Of a DNA stretch of 64,000 nucleotides, positions 1-8,916 are shown piece by piece (position 1 is the stretch's first letter; each line of letters begins with the position of its first letter). The DNA lies in NCBI GenBank assembly GCA_903923395.1, contig CAIXXM010000057.1, positions 1-64,000 of the forward strand. The letters are read 5' to 3'. The notes under the pieces were generated by a model, which was given only the letters and a program-made list of their open reading frames with translations, had not been told where the DNA came from and searched no databases. Made by a program: the position numbers and the translations under genes. This DNA is from an uncultured Acidobacteriia bacterium. Lineage in GTDB: Bacteria; Acidobacteriota; Terriglobia; Bryobacterales; Bryobacteraceae.

Positions 1-20
1 CTTGGATACACTCTGTCATA

Positions 21-93
21 GCAAAGGCCGTTCTCCTCTCTGACTCAACTCGTTCTAGACAAACCAGTTATGCCAGATCAGACGGCCTTTTGC
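21..93. repeat. Long imperfect inverted repeat in the gene-free left edge
   Basis: Bases 1-286 hold no open frame I can support. Within them GCAAAGGCCGT (21-31) pairs with ACGGCCTTTTGC (82-93) with a single bulged T. Smaller nested complements lie inside: TCTGA/TCAGA and AACT/AGTT. This could be a folded transcript end, a small RNA or the remains of a small mobile element. I recognise no family. Bases 94-286 contain two copies of GAATTCCGG but nothing I can name. Confidence 0.3.
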
Positions 94-286
94 CTAATAT
101 TGGTGAGAATTCCGGGCTAGCCGAACATCCTGGCCTCGGACGGCCGTTTAAGTCGCCTAGCTCTGGTATCAGGCGCTTCGAATTCCGGCGTCATATCATC
201 TTCTATCGGGAGTAACCCGGACGTATCGTTGTCGTCCGTATCCTCCACGATAGGATGCTGCCAGACTCCAAATTCATAGAGTAATC

Positions 287-2821
287 TTATTTCCCTGCCC
301 TTCCAGTTACAGGCGAATCATAGATCGCATTGAACAGAAGTTTGTAAGTTCCATGCGACTGTCCACGCCACTGTGGCCGGAAGCCGAATAGATAGACCTT
401 CCCATAACCAAGGAACGCTTCCACCTCCGCGGCCTTGCCTTGAATCTTCTCTGGATGAAGAAGATAGCCACTCGCCAATGGATTGCGCTCCTTCGAATAG
501 GCTGCCAGTACATTACCCTTAAAGCCGGGCTTGGTTTCAAAAGCCGGACCGCGCTCAAAGAAGCCCACGGGTGTTTTTGCCATGCCCCAAATTCCGGGAT
601 GCGAAGCTTCCGGAATTTCCACTTTCAAGAGTGACCCGGAGCAAAAAAACTCCTCAGACCTTACGCCGCCGAGAATATTTGTAACTGGCAGCGAGAAGGC
701 ATCGATCACCGCGGAACTGGAGTTATTCAAAGCAATCAGCGTCCCGCCTGCCATGACGAATTCCCGCAGTGCTTCGAAGCCTTGTTCGCCCAATCCACCG
801 GCGAATTCCCCTGGCACCGAGCCGGGGATGAAGCCTTCCCGCAACTGGTTGGCGCGCATGTCCGGCAGAATGATGGTGTCAAACATCTCTTTCAGATGGC
901 CTGCCTTGATATCTGCGTTGCGAAGAGTAATCGGAGCAAAACCATAGTTTTCGAGAATCCACCGGGTCCAACCCTCATCAATCGCGGGGGACCAGGGGCG
1001 GTACAGTCCAGTGCGCGGTTTCGCGGTCGCCATAAGATTCTCCGGAGCCTTCTCCAGCGCTACGGCACTCACACCATATTTCTTTGCAATTGCAGCCACC
1101 CGGTTCTTATCCAGTCCACTAACGATGACCGAGCCGTCCACCGGTGCGAAACCTGCCTTGCCACCGGCATCCAGCGCGGCATTCAGCACCTGGAAGGTGG
1201 CATTGGCATCATGCTTGAAGGAGAACACTGTGCCGTTTCCTTCCACGTTTGCGGCGGGAACGACAATCTTATCGATCCGCTTCAATCCCGCCCGTTGTTC
1301 GGCGGTAACTTCATTCAACACAGCATCGGTCTCCACGCCCATCTGCAGCGGCAGCGTCCAGCCGGAAACATCGTAAGGTAGCTGCGGAGGACCGTTCGGC
1401 GACTGCCGCAAATCCGGCCACACCTGCGCTTCAAACAAATCCTTCACCAGTGGAGAGAAAGGTTGATCCATCAGCACCACCCAAGAGCCTGCCGGATAAT
1501 CGCGGCCGTTGGCATGGAATGCCTTCGATGCCTGATGCACTTCCAGGCCATTGATCAATAACTTCTCCACTAACTGTGTTGCAGTGGGAAGGTCATGCTG
1601 CGCAGCTGAGATCACATAGGCATACGGAGGCTCTTTCTTGAACTTTGCAATGTTATCCCGCGCTGCCTGATACCGGTTGTAGAGTAACTGTTCCCGGTAC
1701 TTTGCCGCCGTATCCAGTACGGACATGGAACCGCCCAGCATGTAGCGTACGGCATCGGAAAGATGCCACCAGCCGCCCTTCCATGGGCTGCTGTAAAAGA
1801 CCTCGGACTTCAGGCTTTGACGTTCCTTGGGAAATTCCTCAATCGTGTAAAAGTGAGGCGTCGCGTACCGGTAGAGAGCCGTTTCCGTGAAGAACGAAAT
1901 ACTGTTGCGGAAGATGTGTGTGAAATCCAGGAAGCCCGGATACCAGTTATCGAAGCCTGTCTTCTGGATTGCACCCGGCATATCATGCTCATCCAGATAA
2001 GCCGCCATGTTGGTGCCGATCACGTTCAACCAGCGGGCCATCAGCGGGTGGATATTGGAAGAAATCGGCTCCACGAATGGAGGGATGAAGATCCGGGCCG
2101 GGAATGGCGCCACCTGGTGGTGACAGTAGAAGATCACGGGGTCCCATTCCAACTCCGTGCGGGTCACAATTTGTGACTCCTTCATGTTATTCATGTAACC
2201 GTCGCGGTTGTTGTCATGCCCCACATATTCCTGATAAAGATCAGGCAGCGGACTGACCTCATAAGGCGTCCCCACATTTCTGCGGTACCAGTTACTGACT
2301 TCGTTCTGGCCATCTGGATTTAGCGTGGGCCAGAGCATGAGGATTACATTGTCGAGAATGGCATCCACTTCGGGGTCACCCTTCGAGGAAACCAGCTTCC
2401 AGGCCAGGGCAATCGACTGCTGCGCTCCGGCAACTTCCGTTGAGTGCAGGCCGCCATCAATGTGTACAATCGCTTTGCCTTCACGCGCCAGTGCGTGGGC
2501 CTGCTCATCCGTTAAACCGCGCCCTTGTGCCAGGCGGCGGGAGATGTCCTTGTAACTATCGAGTTTCGCCAGGTTCTTCGGTGACGAAATCACCGCGATT
2601 TCCCAATCGACCCCGCGTGTTGTCTTGCCGACGTTGAGGATCTTTACGCGGTCAGACGCCGCAGCGAGCTTCTGGAAATAGGCACGGCTTTCATCATAGG
2701 TGGCGAGATAAAAGTCATCTCCCGGTTTGTGCCCCAGAACCGATTCCGGCGATGGAAGGCTCTGCGCGGAAAGCACGAGTACATTTGTAATTACGACCGT
2801 GAGCAGAAGAAGAAATCGCAT
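287..2821 (-). CDS. Exported M14-family zinc carboxypeptidase-like protein
   Basis: 844 residues beginning with a hydrophobic Sec signal ending near residue 20 (VLSAQ). The M14 zinc-binding signature HxxE is present as H126-S-T-E129 in GGLHSTEVAG. It is followed by the substrate-binding-type stretch NPDGQNEVSNWYRRN (about 168-182) and a His pair near 234-235 that may supply the third zinc ligand. The C-terminal half has a glutamine-amidotransferase-like feel (DTIILPDMRANQ, GGTLIALNNSS), as in other long M14 proteins of Acidobacteria and Bacteroidota. The predicted role is periplasmic or secreted peptide processing. It lies 71 bases downstream of the lut operon on the same strand and is probably separate from it. 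Family assignment is firm; substrate is unknown. Confidence 0.85.
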   Translation of the reverse strand: MRFLLLLTVVITNVLVLSAQSLPSPESVLGHKPGDDFYLATYDESRAYFQKLAAASDRVKILNVGKTTRGVDWEIAVISSPKNLAKLDSYKDISRRLAQGRGLTDEQAHALAREGKAIVHIDGGLHSTEVAGAQQSIALAWKLVSSKGDPEVDAILDNVILMLWPTLNPDGQNEVSNWYRRNVGTPYEVSPLPDLYQEYVGHDNNRDGYMNNMKESQIVTRTELEWDPVIFYCHHQVAPFPARIFIPPFVEPISSNIHPLMARWLNVIGTNMAAYLDEHDMPGAIQKTGFDNWYPGFLDFTHIFRNSISFFTETALYRYATPHFYTIEEFPKERQSLKSEVFYSSPWKGGWWHLSDAVRYMLGGSMSVLDTAAKYREQLLYNRYQAARDNIAKFKKEPPYAYVISAAQHDLPTATQLVEKLLINGLEVHQASKAFHANGRDYPAGSWVVLMDQPFSPLVKDLFEAQVWPDLRQSPNGPPQLPYDVSGWTLPLQMGVETDAVLNEVTAEQRAGLKRIDKIVVPAANVEGNGTVFSFKHDANATFQVLNAALDAGGKAGFAPVDGSVIVSGLDKNRVAAIAKKYGVSAVALEKAPENLMATAKPRTGLYRPWSPAIDEGWTRWILENYGFAPITLRNADIKAGHLKEMFDTIILPDMRANQLREGFIPGSVPGEFAGGLGEQGFEALREFVMAGGTLIALNNSSSAVIDAFSLPVTNILGGVRSEEFFCSGSLLKVEIPEASHPGIWGMAKTPVGFFERGPAFETKPGFKGNVLAAYSKERNPLASGYLLHPEKIQGKAAEVEAFLGYGKVYLFGFRPQWRGQSHGTYKLLFNAIYDSPVTGRAGK

Positions 2822-2892
2822 TGAGATAGATGGTACCGAAACACCACTCGCGATCCCATGCCCTGTTGTTCAGCCTACCGGAAGTGCCCGGC

Positions 2893-3531
2893 TCAATCGA
2901 CAACGACGACGTGAATCTCACCCGGTCCATGTACGCCGCGCACGAGTAACTGCTCGATATCCGCGGTGCGGCTTGGTCCTGTGATGAGCACCATGGAACT
3001 GGAGATGTCAGACGGCTTGGGGACGAGCATGTACAACTCGTCGAGTCCGGACAGGATGCGCTCAGCAGGGACGATCGCGATATGGACGGGCGGCAACAGG
3101 GACACCAGGCGCGCTTCGTTTAGAGAGGAAATCATCACCAGCGAACCCGTATCCGCGAGCGCATAAGTAGCGGAACTGATGCCAAAGTCTGTAACCGCGC
3201 AGGCTTCACGGAGGGCTGCTTCTTCAGTAAAGCCGCATTGGACACCCGGCAGCGTCGAAATACCGGCCTCTTTGAGGAAGGGCTCATTGGAGGCGACCGC
3301 CGACTTCCCTGCGATCACACCAGCAACATACTCCCGGGCTTCTGCCATGGAACTGGCATGCAGGGTCTTCCCTGCCAGGGCTGCAACTTTGGACAACAGA
3401 GAGTCCACTTTCGCGGCGCGGTCCACCTTCGGGATGACGAGGCGGACAGGCGGTGGCGGAGGAGGCGGTGTTCCGGTCTCACGCTTGAGGCTGGTCCGGA
3501 TCTCTTTCAGCATTGCTTCGCGTGAGGTCAT
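2893..3531 (-). CDS. lutC: Lactate utilization protein C (LUD domain)
   Basis: About 212 residues of the LUD/DUF162 family, the third component of the LutABC L-lactate oxidation complex. Core landmarks are DFGISSATYALADTGSLV and the C-terminal VLITGPSRTADIEQ...GVHGPGEIHV, which are typical of LutC. I start it at the ATG of MTSREAML because this overlaps the lutB stop by one base (TGATG). A start seven codons upstream is open but less likely. A run of seven prolines (residues about 22-28) separates the N-terminal helix from the LUD core. It is the last gene of the lutA-lutB-lutC order on the minus strand. Confidence 0.9.
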   Translation of the reverse strand: MTSREAMLKEIRTSLKRETGTPPPPPPPVRLVIPKVDRAAKVDSLLSKVAALAGKTLHASSMAEAREYVAGVIAGKSAVASNEPFLKEAGISTLPGVQCGFTEEAALREACAVTDFGISSATYALADTGSLVMISSLNEARLVSLLPPVHIAIVPAERILSGLDELYMLVPKPSDISSSMVLITGPSRTADIEQLLVRGVHGPGEIHVVVVD

Positions 3532-4958
3532 CAGCCTTTGCGCTCCTTCCACATGGTACGGAAACTCTTGGGTGCCACAGGGGCCAGGTCGCGTTCACTC
3601 AGCCATTCCTGCAACGGGCCAAGCTTCATGAAGCCGGGCACTTTCGCCATGCCGTTCGCCTGCTTGCCCATGGGATTGAACGTACCAGCGAGACCGGTCA
3701 GCCGGCGCCACAACTTGGGACGTGAGGCGATGTAAGCAAAGACCTGGAACGCGGCCCGCTCCAACTGGTTGGAGGCAACTTCCTTTTCCTTCTCCTTGGC
3801 ATCCGCGCGCAGTTCGAGCAAGACCTTCGGGATATCAATCTTGACGGGGCAGACTTCTCCGCAAGCACCGCAAAGGCTGGACGCGAACGCCAGCTTCGGC
3901 TGGTTCTCCACGCCATGGAACTGGGGCGTGATGATGGCGCCGATGGGTCCTGAGTAAACCCAGGGGAAGCTGTGGCCTCCGATCTTCCGGTATACCGGGC
4001 AGTGATTCAGGCAGGCACCGCAGCGGATGCAGAACAGACTTTCGCGCTTGCTCTCATTGGCCAGCACCTTGGTGCGTCCGTTATCGAGCAGAATGACGTG
4101 GAATTCCTCGGGTCCATCCACCTCATTTTCGCGGCGGACACTAGAGAGGAACGAGGTGTACACCGTCAGCGGCTGACCCGTGGCACTGCGGCCGAGTACC
4201 TTCAGCATGGTGGCGAGGTCCTGGGCGCGCGGAATGATCTTTTCAATGCCTGCAACGGCGATGTGGACTTTGGGGGCAGTGGTGGAAAGGCGGGCGTTCC
4301 CTTCGTTTTCCACCAGCACGACAGCACCGGAATCGGCCACAAGAAAATTCGCGCCACTGATACCGATCCCTGCTTCGAGGAACTTGTCCCGCATGATATT
4401 GCGTGCGATTTTGGTCTGCTTCTCAATGACCACCTCGCGTTCCAAACCGAGATGTTTCGTGAAGATATCGGCCACATCGTAGCGGGTCAGATGCAAAGCG
4501 GGGGCCACGATGTGATACGGCTTTTCGTGGTTGAGCTGCAGGATGTATTCGCCCAGATCGCTCTCAACGCTTTCCAGGCCATGGTGTTCCAGGCGTTCAT
4601 TGAGTTCGATCTCTTCGGTCGCCATCGACTTCGATTTGATGATGGTGCCGGTCTTGCGCCGCTTGGCGATGCTCAGCACAACATCGGCGACTTCCTGACC
4701 GTCACGGCACCAGTGGACGACACCGCCGCGGGCTTGGACATTGCGTTCAAACTCTTCCAGATAGTAATCGAGGTGGTTGATGGCATGGCGCTTGATCTCA
4801 TGCGCCTGCTGGCGGAGTTCCTGATAGTCCGGCAGAACATCGTCCGCGACAACCTTCTTGCGGTTTTCCATCAGCCGGCCGGTGGCTTTGTAGATCGCCA
4901 ACTGGAGCCGGGAATCGCCCAGAGTGGAGTGGATTTTTTCGTCGAATACCGTTGTCAT
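3531..4958 (-). CDS. lutB: Lactate utilization iron-sulfur protein LutB
   Basis: 475 residues, the family's usual length. An N-terminal LUD domain (about 70-300, with GANFLVADSGAVVLVENEGN) precedes two 4Fe-4S sets: C310, C313, C316, C320 (CIRCGACLNHC) and C363, C366, C370 (CGACGEVC). By family knowledge LutABC oxidises L-lactate to pyruvate in the cytoplasm without a flavin LldD. The start at 4958 lies 18 bases after the lutA stop, and the lutC start overlaps its stop, so the three are one transcript. No dedicated LutR or lactate permease is adjacent. Confidence 0.95.
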   Translation of the reverse strand: MTTVFDEKIHSTLGDSRLQLAIYKATGRLMENRKKVVADDVLPDYQELRQQAHEIKRHAINHLDYYLEEFERNVQARGGVVHWCRDGQEVADVVLSIAKRRKTGTIIKSKSMATEEIELNERLEHHGLESVESDLGEYILQLNHEKPYHIVAPALHLTRYDVADIFTKHLGLEREVVIEKQTKIARNIMRDKFLEAGIGISGANFLVADSGAVVLVENEGNARLSTTAPKVHIAVAGIEKIIPRAQDLATMLKVLGRSATGQPLTVYTSFLSSVRRENEVDGPEEFHVILLDNGRTKVLANESKRESLFCIRCGACLNHCPVYRKIGGHSFPWVYSGPIGAIITPQFHGVENQPKLAFASSLCGACGEVCPVKIDIPKVLLELRADAKEKEKEVASNQLERAAFQVFAYIASRPKLWRRLTGLAGTFNPMGKQANGMAKVPGFMKLGPLQEWLSERDLAPVAPKSFRTMWKERKG

Positions 4959-4976
4959 GAAAGACCTCTTGTTGCT

Positions 4977-5702
4977 CTAACGGCTTGCCAGAATTTCGGC
5001 CAGGTGTTTGGTTTTGATGGGGAGTCCGGCTCGGCTGATGGCGCCCTGGATTTGCATCAGGCAGCTGCAGTCCACTGCGGCGACGGTGTCAGCGCCACTG
5101 CGGACGATGGAATCCAGTTTGGTTCGGACCATGTGACCGGAGAGCTCTGCGAATTTGACGGAAAACGTACCGCCGAAGCCACAACATTCCTCGCAGGTAT
5201 CGTGCTCACGAAGTTCCAGGCCTTTGACGTTGGCGAGCATGCGGCGGGGGCCGTCTTTCACTTTGAGGTCGCGCAGTCCGTGGCAAGCGTCGTGGAAGGT
5301 GACCACACCGTCGTAATTTGCACCGAAGTCCTCCACTTTCGCTACGTCCGTGAGGAATTTCGAAAACTCGTAGACGCGGTGGGAGAGTTCCTCGGCCTCG
5401 TGATATTCGGGGGAATCTTTCGGGAAGAGGTCGTGGTAGTGGTGCGAAATCATGGAGGTGCAGGAACCGGAGGGAACGATAACGTACTCGGCACCTTTCA
5501 GGACCTTCATGGTGTGCAGCGCGACGGTGCGCGCCTCATCACGGTAGCCGGTGTTGAAGGCGGGCTGCCCGCAACAGGTCTGCGCCTCCGGAAAATCCAC
5601 CTCATACCCAAGCTGTTCCAGCACCGAAGCCATCGCCATGCCCGCATTGGGAAACAGCTGGTCCACGATGCAGGTCACGAATATCGTTACCCGCTTTGCC
5701 AT
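4977..5702 (-). CDS. lutA: Lactate utilization protein LutA (cysteine-rich CCG domains)
   Basis: 241 residues with two cysteine-rich repeats of the CCG type (DUF224): CGQPAFNTG in the first half, then HDACHGLRDLKV and CEECCGFGGTFSVK in the second. These motifs ligate Fe-S or related cofactors in LutA and GlpC/HdrB-type subunits. First gene of the lutABC operon. The upstream 169 bases to the divergent epimerase gene presumably hold both promoters, but I see no clear operator there. Confidence 0.95.
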   Translation of the reverse strand: MAKRVTIFVTCIVDQLFPNAGMAMASVLEQLGYEVDFPEAQTCCGQPAFNTGYRDEARTVALHTMKVLKGAEYVIVPSGSCTSMISHHYHDLFPKDSPEYHEAEELSHRVYEFSKFLTDVAKVEDFGANYDGVVTFHDACHGLRDLKVKDGPRRMLANVKGLELREHDTCEECCGFGGTFSVKFAELSGHMVRTKLDSIVRSGADTVAAVDCSCLMQIQGAISRAGLPIKTKHLAEILASR

Positions 5703-5871
5703 AAGAAGCCTCAGTTTAACAGGATGCCGGAAATGGCTGGAAACGTTGGGAAATTCGTGGCTGTGGAGACGATGGGGAGAGCGTGCGGAAAGCTACAAAT
5801 TGGACGACAGCAGGCGGGAATCGAAAGCGAACGGGTTACTTCGAGAGGACTGGGATAAAGTGAGATGCACC

Positions 5872-6900
5872 ATGCGCCCCGCTGCCCTGCTGCTTATACT
5901 TCCCTTGATGGCTCAATCCGCCTCTTACACCGCACAGCGTATCGCCGATCACGGTATGGAAACCGTCCGGCTTACTGATTCCGCCCATGCCACGGAAGTT
6001 TCCATCGTGCCCTCGATCGGCAACATGGCCTACTCCATGAAGATCCACGGAAAGGATATCCTGTATTTTCCATTCCACGACCTTACCGGATTGCGGGACA
6101 AGCCGACCCTTTGCGGCGTCCCGTTCCTGGCACCTTGGGCCAACCGCATCGCAGGCATGGAGTTCTGGGCCAACGGAAAGAAATACTTTCTCAACGGTGA
6201 AGTGGGCTCCCTGCGCAAGGACGGGAATGGAAATCCGATTCACGGGGTGTTGAATCACTCGCCGTATTGGGAAATAGTCCGGGTACAAGCCGATGAGCAG
6301 GGCGCGAGTGTCACTTCGAAGCTTGAATTTTGGCAACATCCCGAACTGATGGCCCAGTGGCCTTTCGCCCATGAGTATGAGATGACCTACCGTTTGGCGA
6401 ACGGAACTCTGCAGGTAGAGACCGTAGTGCGGAACAAATCGACCGAAGCAATGCCGGTCTCGATCGGCTACCACCCCTACTTCACGCTGCCGGAAGTGCC
6501 TCGTGATGAATGGGTGGCGCACCTCTCCGCGACGAAATCCGTCCTCATGGACAGCAAGCTGGTGGCAACAGGCGAACTGCAGGATCTCGTGATGCGCGAT
6601 ATTCCCATTGCGACCCATCCGCTGGATAACGGATTCACCGGCCTGGTGGGAGGTGACGATGGCAACGCGGAGTTTTCCGTCACTGGCCGGGAACGCAAAA
6701 TCAGCGTGATCTACGGACCAAAGTACACCGTTGCCGTGGCCTACGCCCCGCCGGGCAAGGATTTCATTTGCTTTGAGCCGATGACGGCCGTCACCAACGG
6801 CGTCAATCTGTTCCACGAAGGGAAATATCCGGCGCTGCAAAGCGTGGCAGCGGGGGCGGAATGGCGGGAGAGCTTCTGGGTGAAGGTCAGCGGGTTTTAG
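5872..6900 (+). CDS. Exported aldose 1-epimerase family protein
   Basis: 342 residues from the ATG at 5872, which is followed by a short signal peptide (LLLILPLMAQSA). The frame stays open for 107 codons upstream, but those codons do not resemble the family. Galactose-mutarotase features are GVPFLAPWANRIAG, PIHGVLNHSPYW and GYHPYF, holding the expected catalytic and substrate-binding His residues, and a late acidic ICFEPMTAVTNGVN. The enzyme interconverts alpha and beta anomers of free sugars; export suggests action on sugars released outside the cytoplasm. Its stop overlaps the end of the convergent vapC-like gene by four bases. Confidence 0.85.
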   Translation: MRPAALLLILPLMAQSASYTAQRIADHGMETVRLTDSAHATEVSIVPSIGNMAYSMKIHGKDILYFPFHDLTGLRDKPTLCGVPFLAPWANRIAGMEFWANGKKYFLNGEVGSLRKDGNGNPIHGVLNHSPYWEIVRVQADEQGASVTSKLEFWQHPELMAQWPFAHEYEMTYRLANGTLQVETVVRNKSTEAMPVSIGYHPYFTLPEVPRDEWVAHLSATKSVLMDSKLVATGELQDLVMRDIPIATHPLDNGFTGLVGGDDGNAEFSVTGRERKISVIYGPKYTVAVAYAPPGKDFICFEPMTAVTNGVNLFHEGKYPALQSVAAGAEWRESFWVKVSGF

Positions 6901-7298
6901 TTAGAGGGAATCGCGGGGTGAATGTCCGTCTCTGCGAAATCGTTGCCCTTGAATAGGAGCGGCTCTCCGGACTCTTTCGCGAGAGCATACGAAAAGCAGT
7001 CGCCGTAATTCAATTTCGCGCGGTGTCCGCTGCCGCGCCCGTAATCACGGTAGGCCTCGCGGGCAATCCTGGCATGTTTTTCCGTCACCGGTACGATCTC
7101 AATTCCCGCCTTCGCAATGAGGTCATCAAACCGTCGTTTCGAAACGGGATTTCTATCTCCCTCAATCACGATTGATGCCTCGAGATAATTTGCCGCAGAA
7201 ATTCTTCGAACCGGCGACATCTCTATTGCCTCCGCGTACCTATGGCGGTCTGGCTCCGCACGCAGAATTGCGACGAGTGCCGAGGTGTCGATGATCAT
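6897..7298 (-). CDS. vapC: PIN-domain toxin, VapC family
   Basis: 133 residues, standard VapC length. The acidic residues expected for the PIN nuclease centre are visible: D4 (MIIDTSA), E40 (NYLEASIV), D100 ([11 protein letters not shown]) and D120 ([11 protein letters not shown]). VapC toxins cut RNA, commonly tRNA or rRNA, and are held inactive by VapB. The start codon overlaps the antitoxin stop by four bases (ATGA), so translation is coupled. The actual RNA target cannot be told from sequence. Confidence 0.9.
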   Translation of the reverse strand: MIIDTSALVAILRAEPDRHRYAEAIEMSPVRRISAANYLEASIVIEGDRNPVSKRRFDDLIAKAGIEIVPVTEKHARIAREAYRDYGRGSGHRAKLNYGDCFSYALAKESGEPLLFKGNDFAETDIHPAIPSN

Positions 7299-7549
7299 TT
7301 AGGAAGTCCCAGTTCGTCGTAGAGCAGGTCGCCATGGTCCACGGACAGATATGGCTGCTTCATGTGGCGCGCGCAGTCTTCCCCGATCGCCACCAATTCA
7401 CTGGCCAGGCCGGGCTTGTTGGTTCGCTGCATGCGTTCCAGTTTTTCCCGCAAAGAGATCAAAATTGCCGCGGTGAGAGTTTCGCCGGTAAGGGCGGCAA
7501 CTTCCTGGGCCAGCCGTTGGGCTTCCGGATTCTTGATATTCATCGCCAT
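7295..7549 (-). CDS. vapB: VapB-type antitoxin (Rv0623/Psk-like)
   Basis: 84 residues. The N-terminal half ([20 protein letters not shown]) matches the ribbon-helix-helix-like DNA-binding region of the Psk/Rv0623 VapB group. The C-terminal half ([14 protein letters not shown]) is the usual toxin-binding tail. The start at 7549 has an AAGGG ribosome-binding site six bases upstream. The gene precedes vapC with a 4-base overlap. A perfect inverted repeat lies 10 bases upstream of the start and is the likely autoregulatory operator. Confidence 0.88.
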   Translation of the reverse strand: MAMNIKNPEAQRLAQEVAALTGETLTAAILISLREKLERMQRTNKPGLASELVAIGEDCARHMKQPYLSVDHGDLLYDELGLPK

Positions 7550-7559
7550 CGTCTACCCT

Positions 7560-7579
7560 TATACCACCAAAATGGTATA
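7560..7579. promoter_or_regulatory. Candidate VapB operator: 7-bp perfect inverted repeat
   Basis: TATACCA (7560-7566), spacer CCAAAA, TGGTATA (7573-7579). It sits between the antitoxin start (7549) and the stop of the upstream MFS gene (7583), where an autorepressing VapB or VapBC complex would bind. The site is seen directly; the binding partner is inferred from family behaviour. Confidence 0.65.
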
Positions 7580-7582
7580 CGG

Positions 7583-8839
7583 CTACACCCTGGTCCCCTG
7601 CTCTGCCAGTAACTGCCTTGCCGCGGGACGGATCGTGGGCCAGGCCACCGCCAGCCCGATACCACCTGCCAGGCAAATCACAGCGCCCAGACTGATCGTG
7701 TCCGGCGTCCCGATGCGGTCCGCCAAAAAACCGGCTGACATCGAACCCAGCGGCACCATCCCCATCAGCATCATCGAATAGACGCTCATCACGCGCCCGC
7801 GCAAACGGTCGGGAACCATGGATTGCACCATGGAATTCGTCGTCCCCAACTGCATCATCATCGCGAAGCCCCCCAGGAAAAGCAGCACGACGGCTGGCCA
7901 GAGGGACCGCGAAAATGCGAATCCGATCAGCGTGAGCGCGAAGGCCATGCAGGCGATGGAGATCCAGCGCCCGAAACCGGCAACAGTCGCTCTGCTGGCA
8001 ATGAACAGCGCCCCTACCACCGCTCCCGCGCCAATGGCACCCATCAAAATCCCCAGCCCCTGCGCGCCTTCATGCAGGACCTGATCCGCGAAGATCGGCA
8101 TCAGCACGGTGTAGGGAGTCCCGGCAAAACTAACCAGTCCCAGCAACAGCAGCAGAGACCGGATGGGGGAGGACTGCGCCACGTAAAGAAACCCTTCGCG
8201 GATGGTTTCCCACGCCGGTGGCGGGTCTTTCGGCGGAATCCACTCCTCCAGCTTCATGCAGAGCAGCCCGGCAATCACGGCGATGTAGCTCACGGCATTC
8301 AGCGTGAAACACCACCCTTCGCCGATCTGGGAAACCAGAATCCCGGCAATCGCGGGACCCACAATTCGCGCCCCGTTGAACATGGCGGAGTTCAGGGCAA
8401 TCGCATTCACCATGTCCTCCCGGCCCACCATTTCCACCAGAAAGGATTGCCGCGCGGGAACGTCAAATGCATTCACTATGCCCAACAGGACTGAAATGAC
8501 GAAGACTTCAGGAATAGTCACGCGGTTCGTGAGCGTGAGCCAGGCAATCAACCCGGCCAGCAGCATGGAGAGAGTTTGGGTGCAGACCACAACCCGGTGC
8601 CGGCTGAAACGGTCCGCCGCCAGGCCCCCGATGGGCGACAAAATACACATGGGGATCTGGCCGGCAAACCCGATCAGCCCCAGCATTTTCGCCGAACCCG
8701 TCAACCGGTAAACCAGCCACGCCTGGGCAACGTTTTGCATCCAGGTTCCGGTGAGGGAAATCAGCTGTCCGAAGAAAAACAGTTGGAAATTCCGGTGCCG
8801 CAGCGCCCTCAGCGGATTCCCCGTGCGCGACTCCGTCAT
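7583..8839 (-). CDS. MFS transporter, EntS/MFS_3-like exporter
   Basis: 418 residues with about 12 hydrophobic segments. The N-terminus (LRHRNFQLFFFGQLISLTGTWMQNVAQAWLVYRLTG) is highly typical of the MFS_3 / enterobactin-exporter-like group, and the loop GGLAADRFSRHRVVV matches the MFS motif A between helices 2 and 3. A second half with DRLRGRVMSVYSMM is also standard. The likely role is proton-driven efflux across the inner membrane; substrate unknown. Divergent from the DHH gene; no regulator is next to it. Confidence 0.85.
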   Translation of the reverse strand: MTESRTGNPLRALRHRNFQLFFFGQLISLTGTWMQNVAQAWLVYRLTGSAKMLGLIGFAGQIPMCILSPIGGLAADRFSRHRVVVCTQTLSMLLAGLIAWLTLTNRVTIPEVFVISVLLGIVNAFDVPARQSFLVEMVGREDMVNAIALNSAMFNGARIVGPAIAGILVSQIGEGWCFTLNAVSYIAVIAGLLCMKLEEWIPPKDPPPAWETIREGFLYVAQSSPIRSLLLLLGLVSFAGTPYTVLMPIFADQVLHEGAQGLGILMGAIGAGAVVGALFIASRATVAGFGRWISIACMAFALTLIGFAFSRSLWPAVVLLFLGGFAMMMQLGTTNSMVQSMVPDRLRGRVMSVYSMMLMGMVPLGSMSAGFLADRIGTPDTISLGAVICLAGGIGLAVAWPTIRPAARQLLAEQGTRV

Positions 8840-8916
8840 ACATTTTCATGCTACCAGTTGCATTTCTTCCAACATTCAGCCATCATTGGAGGTTTTCCGG
8901 TCACTTACCCTCATCC

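Noticed and set aside
3972-5858. A 628-codon open frame on the plus strand
   Set aside because: It is wholly antisense to lutB and lutA, whose Fe-S and CCG motifs are unmistakable. Its translation has no recognisable motif; codon bias of the real genes keeps this frame open.
5551-5871. N-terminal extension of the aldose epimerase frame
   Set aside because: Runs into lutA on the other strand; the signal peptide and family homology begin at 5872.
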